Positions 20,406 to 31,254 of a stretch of DNA of 64,000 bases are shown here, one piece after another. The position numbers were made by a program, and so were the translations under genes. Under the pieces are notes generated by a model, which worked only from the letters and a program-made list of their open reading frames with translations, was not told where the DNA came from and did no database searches. Every line of letters starts with the position of its first letter. The first letter of the stretch is position 1. Location: the NCBI GenBank assembly GCA_020744225.1, contig JAGMWG010000017.1:558001-622000 (forward strand), written 5' to 3'. The DNA comes from Paraphoma chrysanthemicola (lineage: Eukaryota > Ascomycota > Dothideomycetes > Pleosporales > Phaeosphaeriaceae).

Positions 20406-22578
20406 ATGACAAGTTTTCCGGGCACATTTTTGCTCGCAAGCGGTCTCATCCTATGCTTTTCCAATGCTGTCAGTCTTGTCAACATTAGCACATCCGATGT
20501 TGTAATTCCGACAAGCGCGACTTCAACAACGAATGACAGCATACCACAACCAACAAAGAGTTGGGTCAGCCCGGAGTACCGATGGCTGTTCGAATTTCCA
20601 CTACCGATACCGCCTATAAAGCAAGCCAAATTGTGCGTTCTGTCTGAAACAACTCTACTAATGCTGACCCCAAGGTAGTACATACACGAACAGCACTAGT
20701 GGAGCAAGCCTCGAATACTATGAGATTGAAGTGAGAAGTCTCACGAAACAGATATACCCAGACCTTCCGCCTACTCATATGGTCGGCTATGATGGCCTCC
20801 AACCCGGACCCACCTTCATGATGCGTAAGGGTCAAGGTAAGTCGTACTTTCGCACCTGCCAAGCTCCAGACTGAAGTCATCACTAGAGGCTGTGGTCAGG
20901 TTCATTAACAACGGCCCCACACAAGTGTCAGCCCATGTGCATGGTCAATACAATCGTGCGCCTTTCGACGGTTGGGCCGCAGACTATGCATGGACAGGGC
21001 AGTATAAAGACTACCATTATCCAAACGCACAGAACGCACGCACCATTTGGTATCATGTGTGACATGGCCATTTGATTCCATAATCTTCGTACTGACGGCT
21101 ACCAGGACCATACAGAGTATGAGACTGGCGAAAACGTCTATATGGGGCAAGACGGCTTCTATCTGCTTACCGACAATGAAGAACAAGCATTGAACCTACC
21201 AACGGGTATCTACGACGTTCCCCTCTCAATTAGCGCCAAGCAATACAGCAGCGACGGATCTCTCGTATACGATACGAATGGCGGCAATGGCATTTTTGGA
21301 GACGTGATTCAAGTGTCAGTGATCTCTTCGTCTACGATGCTCCCATTAACGTGCACATAGAAATGGCCAGCCTTGGCCCTTCTTGAGAGTCGAGCCAAGG
21401 AAGTACCGCTTTCGACTGCTCAATGGTGCCGTGAGCCGATGTGATTGCGCCCTTGATCCGATGTATTCTTCAGGCGCTGATTATCCAAAGCTTTAAGTTT
21501 ATCCCTTCAAGAAGACTTAGAAAGTACACCAATGAGCTTCGATGTTATAGCTTCCGACTGTGGTACGTATGTATGGCCTTGAATATCGATTTGCGGAGTA
21601 ATGATTGTTCAGGTCTCTTTTCGCATCCTGTCGCAACAAGCACGCTAGCTATATCTATGGGTGAACGATATGAGATCATCGTTGACTTCGCCGGGCTCGG
21701 AAGTCGCAATGTTACGATGAAAAACGCTCGTGGTCTCATCGGAAACATCGACTTTGCCGCTACCGATGTAGTCATGCGGTTCGTTGTCGGCTCCAGCGTC
21801 AGTGATGACTGCAACAACGGCGTGATCCCGTCGAACCTGCGCAGTATTCCTCCACCACCGGCGACCGAAATTTCCAAAGACTTTACCTTTGAACGGCTTG
21901 GCGGCGAGTGGCTCATCAATGGCGTTGGCTGGGCTGATATCGAGCACAGGATACTGACTAGACCAGAGCTCGGCGCAGACGAGATATGGGAGCTGCATTA
22001 TGGTAATGGAACCGGCGTGCACCCTGTACATATCCACCTTGTCGACTTTCAGGTGCTTTCTCGCACGGGCGGAAGAAACGAGGTCCTACCATACGAAGCA
22101 GCGGGCATGAAAGACGTCGTTTGGCTGTCTCCGGGTGAGACTGTTCGCGTTGTTGCGAGGTATGCGCCTTGGCAAGGTGTATAGTAAGTCCGAATTATTC
22201 GTCTCAGCAATGCCGCTCCTGACAGTACTGATAGCATGTTTCACTGCCACAATCTAGTCCATGAAGACCATGAGTATGTCTTCTGCTTCCGCGAGGTCAA
22301 TATTCTGCTTACTGACTGCTTGCAGTATGCTGGTAGCCTTCAATGTTACCAACCTTGCCAAATGGGGCTACGATGGCTCTACCGTGTTCATTGACCCAAT
22401 GGAACCGGCATTCCGACCGAAGAATATCACACCTGAAGACTTCACGAATGAAGCGATTCGTAAGAAATTGGAATGGTTATGGGGCCTGAATGCGTACAAC
22501 CGGACCGTCACGCTGGCAGCGAGAAGCCCCGCAAGGAATCATATACGCTTGCTAGGAGACCACAGCGGGCAATCGTAG
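20406..22578 (+). CDS. Secreted multicopper oxidase, bilirubin oxidase-like
   Basis: Nine exons can be chained without a frame break: 20406-20632, 20679-20836, 20887-21056, 21106-21314, 21361-21440, 21491-21562, 21613-22183, 22235-22273 and 22326-22578 (introns 46-52 nt). The product is about 592 residues. The start MTSFPGTFLLASGLILCFSN is a signal peptide. All four copper-binding blocks are present in order: HVHG, WYHDH, HPVHIH and FHCHNLVHEDHDM, including the type-1 copper cysteine and an axial-type Met. The HVHG and MVGYDG features and the overall layout fit ascomycete extracellular oxidases nearer bilirubin oxidase than basidiomycete laccase. It should oxidise phenolic or pyrrole-type substrates with reduction of oxygen to water. 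The 3' end (after LNAYNRTV) is the least certain part. Confidence 0.88.
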
Positions 22579-22789
22579 CCTCGATATATGGTGGAACCTT
22601 CGAAAACTCTGTCACGCGCGTGTGTAGGAACAGAACAGCAACATTAGGCGGTCAAACACGATTGGTAAAAACACTTTACCCAATCGGCTTGCATGTTCAT
22701 GTACAACGTTTTCCCATCTGTATCTCAGTCCCCTGTGTCAATAATGCAAACATCACGTCAGACTTCAGTCCAGCATGCGCCCAAACCAC
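22579..22789. other. 3' region of the multicopper oxidase
   Basis: No separate gene is seen. It probably holds the oxidase 3' UTR and leads into the eroded coding remnant that follows. Confidence 0.35.
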
Positions 22790-23281
22790 TAATCATCTAT
22801 CTCATCCAACACGAAGCCTTGGGCCCCCACTACTCTCGAAATAGGCCGCAAACAATTCCACAGCTTCTGCACCATCAAATCACCAACAAAAGAGAGCCAA
22901 TATCTTGACCTATATCATCCGCCGCGATGAGGACAACAACGACATGGCCGTCCTCAAGCCCGAGAAGCTTGACAAGGGAGATTGATACTACGGCTATCTT
23001 GATCTGAACCAGGATGAAAGTGACCATGGCATATATTATCATGTGCCAGCAGTGCCGTACAGAGGTATATTGATGATGAAGATGCGAGAGCGTATTCGGG
23101 TGATCAAGATGAAGAAGACACCCGTGAGGTGGGAGAGGAAATGCGGTCTATGGCGAAGTCGGCGGCCGAACAGGCGAAGGACGTGGCCATGGAGCGAATA
23201 GCGAATGCATTTGAAGAAGGACATGGTGATAATACTAATAGAGAAAGATGTGAGATTGTCGCAAGACAGATCGTGATATAA
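22790..23281 (+). pseudogene. Eroded coding remnant of unknown family
   Basis: Three stretches with protein-like composition follow one another in different frames. The first reads TLEIGRKQFHSFCTIKSP and on to about 22928. The second, one frame away, includes IRRDEDNNDMAVLKPEKL, meets a TGA at 22982-22984 and continues YYGYLDLNQDESDHG. The third, from about 23065, contains IDDEDARAYSGDQDEED and a helical EEMRSMAKSAAEQAKD segment, ending at a TAA at 23279-23281. No ordinary introns that fix all breaks were found, so this looks like a decayed gene. The family is not recognised, and I cannot exclude real short exons with unusual splice sites. Confidence 0.35.
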
Positions 23282-23671
23282 GCGCAGTAGCTTACAAGCG
23301 ATCGAATATTTTGCATGCGTAGCTAAACTACTACGGGACCATGTGGCACGGCAAGTCTGAAGTCGATCCATGGACAAAAGGAGCAACATGGCCCAAAAGG
23401 TGCCATGTAGTGTTATAGGGCCCAGGTATCTCACAGTCCGAAATGTCTGGCTACCAAACCCAACCATCCACATGCTCGCTATAGCTTTCTAATCACCTCG
23501 CATCTACCCGCTTACTCACTATCCCGCTCTCCAACACGTCTTACTCTTTCTCCCCGCCTACGAAACTCACCTCGACAGCGCTCACACCCCAAGAACCTCC
23601 TGTACATGTTCTCTACACTGTCCCGTATATATAGTTCTTGGTTATACCCTCTCCTATAGCAACATGACTCA

Positions 23672-23759
23672 TCTCAGATAGTATAGTGGTTAGTATTCCA
23701 GCTTGTCATTTCGACAATTCAACCCGCTGGAGACGGAGGTTCGACTCCTTCTCTGAGAG
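23672..23759 (+). tRNA. tRNA-Asp (anticodon GTC) with a 16-nt intron
   Basis: The acceptor arms TCTCAGA (23672) and TCTGAGA (23752) pair fully, with G as discriminator at 23759. The D arm has AGTATAGTGG, the anticodon stem is CCAGC/GCTGG, and the T arm is GGAGG-TTCGACT-CCTTC with a B box. The anticodon loop reads TT-GTC-A with GTC at 23705-23707, then a 16-nt intron (23709-23724) after position 37, then C and the stem. Removing the intron leaves 72 nt, the normal length. The intron contains GACAA, complementary to the TTGTC of the anticodon loop, as expected for tRNA introns recognised by the splicing endonuclease. Confidence 0.95.
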
Positions 23760-23774
23760 ATCAAGTCTTGTCTA

Positions 23775-23780
23775 TTTTTT
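23775..23780 (+). terminator. RNA polymerase III terminator
   Basis: A run of six T residues begins 16 nt after the tRNA-Asp 3' end, the usual polymerase III stop signal. Confidence 0.8.
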
Positions 23781-25426
23781 GCACGAATGGATTGGACTTC
23801 GCTGATACTGACGTGCGAAGGGCTGCGAATGCTGAGCGTAATTGGGAACGGGGAAGGTGCGTGTGGTGGTGATACTGTTTTAGGAAAGTCTTCGAACAAC
23901 GTTGTGGTAAGTGTGGTGTTTGTAAGCCAGCGGCGTGATGTATAAGCAGTGGCGCAGTAAGGATCTATCGGGACTCGTCGAAATTACAGATGTGTGCTTC
24001 AATTTGGTTGAATCAGCGATTGAGGGTATTCTGCGTGTTCAGCTTAGGAACAATTTCTGTATTGGGACTTTTGGTTGTGCATTGGCTCACGGTACAACAA
24101 CGCGACATCGACACGAACCCGCGACAACAGCCGTGATTGCGCAACCCGACCTCTATATTCGAAAACACTTCATTCCGTGATCTCCACTTACCAAATCTCC
24201 TTCATTCCGGCTGCTCCATCCCAGCACTAGATTCTCTGGGTCCAGGGCTCGTTGACTCTTTTTCCGAAATGAAGCCCTCACCCGCGAACGTAAGATCCTC
24301 ATCAAATCCTCTCTCCCGTTCTAATTTCTCAACCACAATCCCAGCACCCCTTACCCAAGACACCCCAGCCCAATCTGTCCCACACTACCCCAGGAAACCC
24401 GTTGCAAGGCTTGCAAGGAGAATTCGACTGGGTCCAGGGAGGCCTGTACTCCCACTCGCGCGGCACGGGTAATCAGAAAAGACAGATTTCACGGGGCCCA
24501 GGGCAAGGCTTCTAGAAGGCCTGTGAAGAATGTAATGAAGGGGCTTGCCTTGCGCACAAGCATGTTTCAGCGCCCGAAGATGATCTGAAGATCGATTAAG
24601 ATCAGGGGTTGGGATTTTCAGGGTCTGCACGTGCGCAGACAGCAAAAGTGACTCGCATGTGTGACGTGAAACGGCGCCGTTGACTGTCAGATTTACCGCA
24701 CAGACGATTCGGGGTTTCGTCGCGACAATGGATTTCATGCCTTCCTGATGCCTGAGGCGCGCATTGCGACACTGCAGGGAACCACTTTTAAAGGTGTCGG
24801 TGGAGTGATGAGGCGAGAAACGTGACTGGGACTTTGAGATGTCACTCAGCGGCAACCTGTCGGGCCGACTGTGTGATTGGCCGGAGGTGGCCAACGGGCC
24901 CGATCGTCATCGAGTGGTAAGGATGCAACGCGGCTCGGGACAATTGCGCGAAGATTTCGAAGTTGTGTTGAGGTTTGAGTTTTGGATGCTTATCGTAGTT
25001 TTGCCGCGTGGAGTTCGGGGAGTTGTGCCAGTGAGCTGAAGTCATTGTGAGCGACGCGAGATGCAGTGAGCAGACGTCATTTCGAAGAGGTTGATGGAGA
25101 CAGCATGGCTTCCAAGATCTAGATGCATAGCGGACCGTGGTAGGTCTAGGTCACTGGCGTCACTCTTACAGACAACTCACTCATGCATGTGACAGAAGAG
25201 GTCGTGGAAAAGTGGTAGAATTTTGACGGGACGACTCAGCGTCTGGTATCGAGAAATGTGCCTCTATATCTTGTTCGTCGATCATGGTCCGAGGCGCAGC
25301 CATAGACCTATGCGTAAAGGCGAAGATCGCCTGTCATGTGTGAAGAATTGTAGAGAATAGAATGCCAAAAAACCGTTACTCCAAGTGCTATGCCAAATGA
25401 AATCGTCGATGTCCATGCGATAACGG
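23781..25426. other. Intergenic, no gene recognised
   Basis: Open frames on both strands (for example 24137-24472 plus and 24385-24894 minus) are antisense overlaps without family signatures. Nothing else was recognised before the 3' end of the HAD hydrolase gene. Confidence 0.4.
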
Positions 25427-26771
25427 CTACTCCTCGATCACACCAGTTGAGAGCATGCTCTCCTTAAGAGCTTTCTTGTACTCGCGCTCCATACCGTGCT
25501 TCACAGCTTCGAGAACATTGTCAACAGTTGCCTTGGGCTGGAAGCGCGGCTTGGTGCCCTCCTGGAAGACACCGGTCTTGACCAAGATGGAGTACCAGTT
25601 GGCCTGGTCTGTGTGCTCATTGTACTCATTGGTGCCACGGATGTCGGACTCTGGGGTATCACCGACGAAGTAGACAGTCGATGGCGGAGAGTCGATGTTA
25701 TGGGTATCTTTGCGCCATTCTTGTAACAGGCGGGTCGCAAATTCGAAGGTACCGATCTGAGGCTTGCCAAACGCCGTGGTCTCAAGGTCTTTGCCGGTGA
25801 CAGCCTTGTACATAGCCTCGAGGGATACACGAAGGGCACCCATACCGATGCGAGTCAGGTCGTGAGATGCGCTCCAGACGACATCGTTGTGTGAGAAAAA
25901 GACCGGTGGGCCCTCATCGTAGTTCTCCGACCTTGTGCCAAGACGACCATTCTTTGACATTAGCAAGTCAAGGATAATCTGCTGATCTGAAGCCCAGTCG
26001 CGGGAGTCGGCAAAGACAAAGATGGCTTCAATCTCCACCTCAGCGAAGTTGCGTGCACGAGAGTTCTTGTACTCGTCATCGGTCAACTTGCGGAATGGTG
26101 TGGTGTCCTGATTATCCTTTATAATGTCTCCCGGTGTTACACTTTTAAAATGTTAGTCTTGATACCAGGGAAGCGCCGTGAACGTTTACTTACACATCCT
26201 TGAAGCCGTAGCCTTCGGCCACGAGGCGGCACTTCTCACCTTCACCGCCAACAACGAGCACCGTGTTGAACTTCTCGGCCATTTCCCGCATGGGAGTGTG
26301 GCCACAAATGAACTGTCCAGGAGAAACCTCCAACTCCAATTGTTGGCTGAGCTGGATGCAGCGTTCGGCTTCAGTCTTGCCGCCACCATTGGTGACGAAG
26401 ATATAAGGCACTTGGATGCCGTATTCGTTTTCTCCATTGAGCATCTTCATGGCTTCAATGGCTTCGGGGATGGGCCGGCCACCTCGAATGAGGACACCAT
26501 CGATGTCGAAAGCGAAAGCGTACTTATCAGTAACTGATGTTTCCGGAGGTGTGATAATCGGCGATCCCGAGGATGCCGCTGATTCCAGGCGGTGTCTTGC
26601 AGTTTCGAACCCGGTGGCTATCTCTGAACCTGCCGATGGAGCCATGAGGTGTTGAGGGGGCACAACTACAGTTGGTCCCATGGTGATGTTCTCGCGAGTT
26701 GCCTCCATCGACGACAGGCGCCGTGCGAAGCGGTTGCCCGCAGGAGGTACGATGAGAGAAGGGGCAGACAT
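25427..26771 (-). CDS. HAD-superfamily hydrolase, CECR5/HDHD5 type
   Basis: Two exons (26771-26194 and 26141-25427) join across a 52-nt GTAAGT..AAAG intron to read GFKDVVTPGDIIK, giving about 430 residues. HAD motif I is FAFDIDGVLIRGG with the nucleophile Asp, motif II is VTNGGG, and motif IV is GDTPESDIRGTN. The capping module lies between them. The length and the KDVVTPGDI signature match the CECR5 group (yeast YKR070W, human HDHD5), whose members are reported as mitochondrial; the substrate is not established. The first 80 residues are Ser/Arg-rich and could contain a targeting sequence (inference). The C-terminus is a lysine/glutamate helix. Confidence 0.9.
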
Positions 26772-28999
26772 GTTGGAGATCGAGGTGTGTGAACGATTTT
26801 CTGGAGAAAATGGAGACGTTCGGTATTGTAGCTAGTCTCGGTGCTGTTGTGGAACTGGACCTGGGGAATGTGGAGGAAAAGTGGTCTTTATAGCTGTACA
26901 GAGGGGCAGTGCACGGATGGGACTCCAGATGGATGCTGGGAGTAGCGGAGAAGAAGTGGGTAAGTGGAGGTCAACTGTGGGTACAGCTTTTGGATACGGT
27001 GTATAGCCTCGGTGGAGTAGAGAGTTATATAGCATCCGCAAAATCGCGCTTCCATCCCTGAGCAGCTCATTATTCATGACATACGCTTTCCGAACCTATA
27101 GCGGCCGATTTCTCTGCAGTCGCACGTCAGTCGCAGGACTCTACGAGAAAAAGCTTATCAGTTGAGAGCCGCCGTTGTGCTTCAGTGTGGATCCCATGGC
27201 GTCATACTTGTTCGATCAGGAACAACGACTCTGGCATGTGTCGGTGCGCTCGATAGCGGTGCTGCGGTTAGAATGCATCACAACCATTGAGGAGAGAATT
27301 GTGATGTCTTTCTGTGCGCTCATTCGACCGTCGGTATCGGCAAGGTCGCAGTCACGGTGAATATGCAACCACGGCAAACGGCTTCCTGCGCCTCAAGCGC
27401 AGAACAGCAGGAGATTGGCGAAGGCTTCTCGGGCCTTGCAGTTCCTTGCAGAACCATGTGCGTGCTACGGCCGCGCTCGACTATTGCTGTGGGACGGTGT
27501 CGTAAAACTGTGAAGTTGTCATGCAAGATGACATCATTTGCTGATTAGGGCGCATTTGGCCGAAGCGCGTTCCCAAGGACTGCCGAGCAATCTAGCGGGA
27601 TAGCAAGTAACATCGTTCTGCTTGCTATGATCGACAGAATCTCTTACTGTAGACGAGAATGACCCGGACGTGTTCTCGCTGCCAAGTACCGGAAAGTTCA
27701 ATGAGGCAAGTTGAGGCTCAGCTCAGGACTGCATTATTTCGGCACACATTCCCGCTTCAATGAGCCTAGTGTTCGCGTGTTTCACCCTTCACTCCCACAC
27801 AACCAAAGCTCTGGATGTGTTGCGATATGTTGATGATCATCGCGACTCATCTGTATATCCAACCGCACAAAATCGCTTGCTCGCGGCGTGCCAAAAGTCT
27901 TATCGCTCTACTCACATGCATGCAGCCAGATGAGCATCTTCCGCATGGAAGAAGAAGGTACGTGCATAATCGCGACTGGCGACGGCTTACATGTAGTGGG
28001 TCGCTTGTATGGCAGTATCCACAGAGGTACCTACCATGCAACGCTTGACGTAACTGTACATCCGAGTACATCTTCCCATGGAGCGTGGAGCGCATCTGGG
28101 TTCTGTCGAAAGGAGCGGATCTCAACACGCAATCGCAACATGCTGCGTTCTTTTGGTCTAAGTGGAAGTCAGTGGAAACTTTAAAACCCCATGGTACTTG
28201 CCAATTGCTCGGAATCTGACATCGATGGTCGATGTCGCAACCAGGACAAAACCGGTGACGCTTTGGTTGTCACTGCACAGCGAAGCCCGAAATTGATCGC
28301 CTCACGACGACACAACTTCTGGTCAGAGAATGTCAAGACATCCGTTTGTCTAGCGAGCTCGAACTACGAGGTGTTCGTACATGCAGTCGTAGCTAGCTGC
28401 TGCGCGCTCGGCCATGCGAAACGCTATATGACCGCTCCCATGGGTGTCTAAATGCGCAGATTGTGGGGTTGTTACGGTTGACTCAGTACGAAGACTGACA
28501 ATCGCAATACCTTTTTAGTATTGGAGACCTGAGCAGCATGTGAACCGGGACTTTTGCGGCCTTGAAGAATTCGCGAATCAAGCCGCCACGTGAAAAATTA
28601 GCTAACATTGTAGACTCCCTGTTGCTCCACCCCACCTTCTCCTTGTTCCCATCTGACCGACGGGCTCTTTCAGTGCGAAAATCCACCTCGTCTTAATAAT
28701 ATCGATGCAGGGATGCAGATCACCCCATGGCACTCGGATGGCAGTGTGGGGAGGGTGGATCCTACTCACCGCTTGTGCTGGACCACGCCTGGCAGGATGT
28801 GAAGCCTGCATTTCAAATGTATGTTGAGGATATTGACACTCGATAAGTGTTGTGACTGACACGACAGGTGGAGAAGGAAGCACTCACCTGGAGTTGGAAG
28901 GCGCGCGCTCAGCACATCTCAGTTCCGATGCGTCCACCTCTTTGACAACCCCAACTTCAAGCGACATCCCACCATCAATGAAGCACGCTTGCCCTGGAC
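26772..28999. other. Gene-poor stretch, 2.2 kb
   Basis: No convincing gene. A plus-strand frame at 28852-29034 lies just upstream of the MNWTGG protein and may be leader sequence or an unrecognised first exon. Other frames are short antisense pairs. The left end is the promoter region of the HAD hydrolase. Confidence 0.4.
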
Positions 29000-31254
29000 A
29001 TGAACTGGACAGGTGGGACGTTGCAGCGCACTAAGCACGCGAACAAGGGCGTAGTTCAAAAGCAGAAAGCGCACTTTGCGCGTGCTCGGACTCACCTACA
29101 GAACGGAGCAAAGTCGCCAGACGTTCCTTTTCGGCCCAGCTACTTGCAGAATGATGATAGCTTTGAGCTCGCCGGACGTCTGCCCTTATTAGTATCAGGG
29201 TCGGTCCGTCACACAGGACATTCGGTCAGGCAACAGCATGACTCAGGTCATCGCAAAGGATCGCCTGGTGGTGAGCTACAGGAGTCCGGTCTTAGCAAAG
29301 AATCTAATGCTACGTTCGCACCGCTTGCGGTGTCGAGTCGTGTCGATCCGCGGGTCAGGCTGCTTGTCCATGGCTCGAGAGGTAGGTCTTGCTGACATAT
29401 GTCCACAAGCTAGGAGCTGCGAGAAGACCAGTAAGCTTAGACACTAAAGTGACTGTAGATGAACGCCCAAACAAACGAAAAGTTCTCGATACCGATGTGG
29501 AAGTACAGCTTCTTCAGGCGAACAAGAAGCGACTCTTGCAGCAACGTGACTGGATCGGCGTCGCCCCATCAAGTCCAGTAAAGCTACGCCGCCTCCCAAG
29601 TGAGGAGAAACGTCGGCATGGGAGAAGAAGGAAAGTGGAAGGTCAACATGGTGCAATCACCCGACGACGTGAGCAAGTAGATCCCACATTATCGCGCCTT
29701 CAGCCCACAGATGATCGTTATGCACATGCTTTTATCGCCAGCACGTCTCAAAACCCACTCGGCCCCATACGCGTACGTATTGGGACATATGCTTTGACGA
29801 CTGTTTGCTCGACACATCCAGGTGATTTTGAGCAATCTCAGACTTCTTCCGATCCAATGCTCTTCGACCAACAGAATGATGCCGGCCCACAAGACCAGCA
29901 CCGTCTACCTCAGCTGATACCACTTCCCATTCGCAAAAGTCACACTGCCAATGAGAGTTTTCGGCAGGCTACAGATAGCAAGCATGCAGGTAGCCATAAT
30001 TTGTTCCGCGGCTGCGACAGCTCTGCGCATTGCCGAGATAAGCAAGAACTCCATCGGTCAGGAACCGAGCAGGCGACGCCCGTGTCCGGAAAGAAAGGTC
30101 CAGCCGCACCAAACACTTCCCCCAAGACTCGCATTACTCGAAATGTCAAAGGCAATGATAACCCCTTACGTCTTGTGTTCGAGTGTTCCACCGCGCCCAC
30201 AATGAACCATCCTGGGAATGAATTGCAGCAAATTGAAAGTCGCAGCTCAGAGCATTCGATTGCAACGATTGATACAGATGTGCGCCACAGTACAACCACG
30301 CGACTCGGAACCGTGCACGAGCCTTCAACGGCATGTGAGGCAACGGCTGCGAACACGATCGTCAATGCAAAGGCAAGGGCTTTGCTTCTCGAAAATCCAG
30401 ACCAGAGCTCGAGCCGTTCCTCACCGTGCAATAGCTCCATATTGAGCGTGGTGCATGATCACCCCACCGTGCATCATCGCGAAGTTGATAGCCCCAAGTG
30501 GTCGCAACATGCAATTGAAGGCAGCCAGACGCGCGTTAGCTCATCTGGCCTTTCTGAATCTTTGCCTGCTCTCAATCGGCACGCCCTGTTGCGGTTTGAT
30601 TCCCCCGCACATGCGTTGAAGAAGGGTCTAGATCGCCTTCACAGACCAAGCATGCAAAAGCATGACGCAGATGAACAGGTGTGGCACAACTTTATCTTCA
30701 GCAGTGACGAAGATTCATCAGAAGAAGAAATGCGACAGCATGGCAATGGTAGCGAGCAGAGGCCCTGGCAGGGATCTTCAAGTTACCTACCGCTGTCTGT
30801 CGCTGTCAGTCCAACTAGGTCTACACCGTTCAGACCGATATCAGGCCATGCTCCTCGCAAGGACGTACACGATAATGCAAACCCGATGCCAGCGGCAGGA
30901 TCCCGGACAGTCAATGCTCCATATGCTGTGTCTACAGACTCTTTTGAAGCTTTGAGCGAGCATGAGGAGACAATGCTGGCAGCACGCAGCGCTACCGGCG
31001 AGCCTTCGGTGACTCATGCCTCTATGCTGAACAACGTATCTTGGGATACCTCACCCATGTCGTCGAGGATGCTCAGTCGTGCAGAAACGTCCCGCCGTGG
31101 CCTAGACCACGCCCAACGCGCGACGGGCACAACGTCCCAACAAGCTCCGGCGAGTAGCGACGAAGGGATGCGATATTTCCGGCATTTGCCCCAGTACCAA
31201 AGTCGCGGGAGCTTTGGTGAAGGACTCGATCTCATTGATGCTGACGCGTTGTAA
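29000..31254 (+). CDS. Uncharacterised fungal protein, WTGG-type N-terminus
   Basis: Exon 1 starts MNWTGGTLQRTKHANKG and has a basic helix (QKQKAHFARARTHLQ). A long second exon runs to 31254. The joining intron is not settled: 29354-29409 (GTCAGG..AAG, 56 nt, phase 0) keeps the frame and has a GCTGAC branch site, while 29382-29413 (GTAGGT..TAG) also keeps the frame but is only 32 nt. The first choice gives about 732 residues. Recognisable blocks are LLQQRDWIGVAPSSPVKL, RVRIGTYAL and VWHNFIFSSDEDSSEEEM, an acidic serine cluster that could be a casein kinase 2 target. Most of the rest is disordered. From memory, filamentous fungi carry proteins with this block order, but I know of no assigned function. 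A nuclear role is a guess. Confidence 0.7.

Noticed and set aside
24385..24894. 169-codon minus-strand frame
   Set aside because: Overlaps plus-strand frames of equal weakness and has no recognisable domain.
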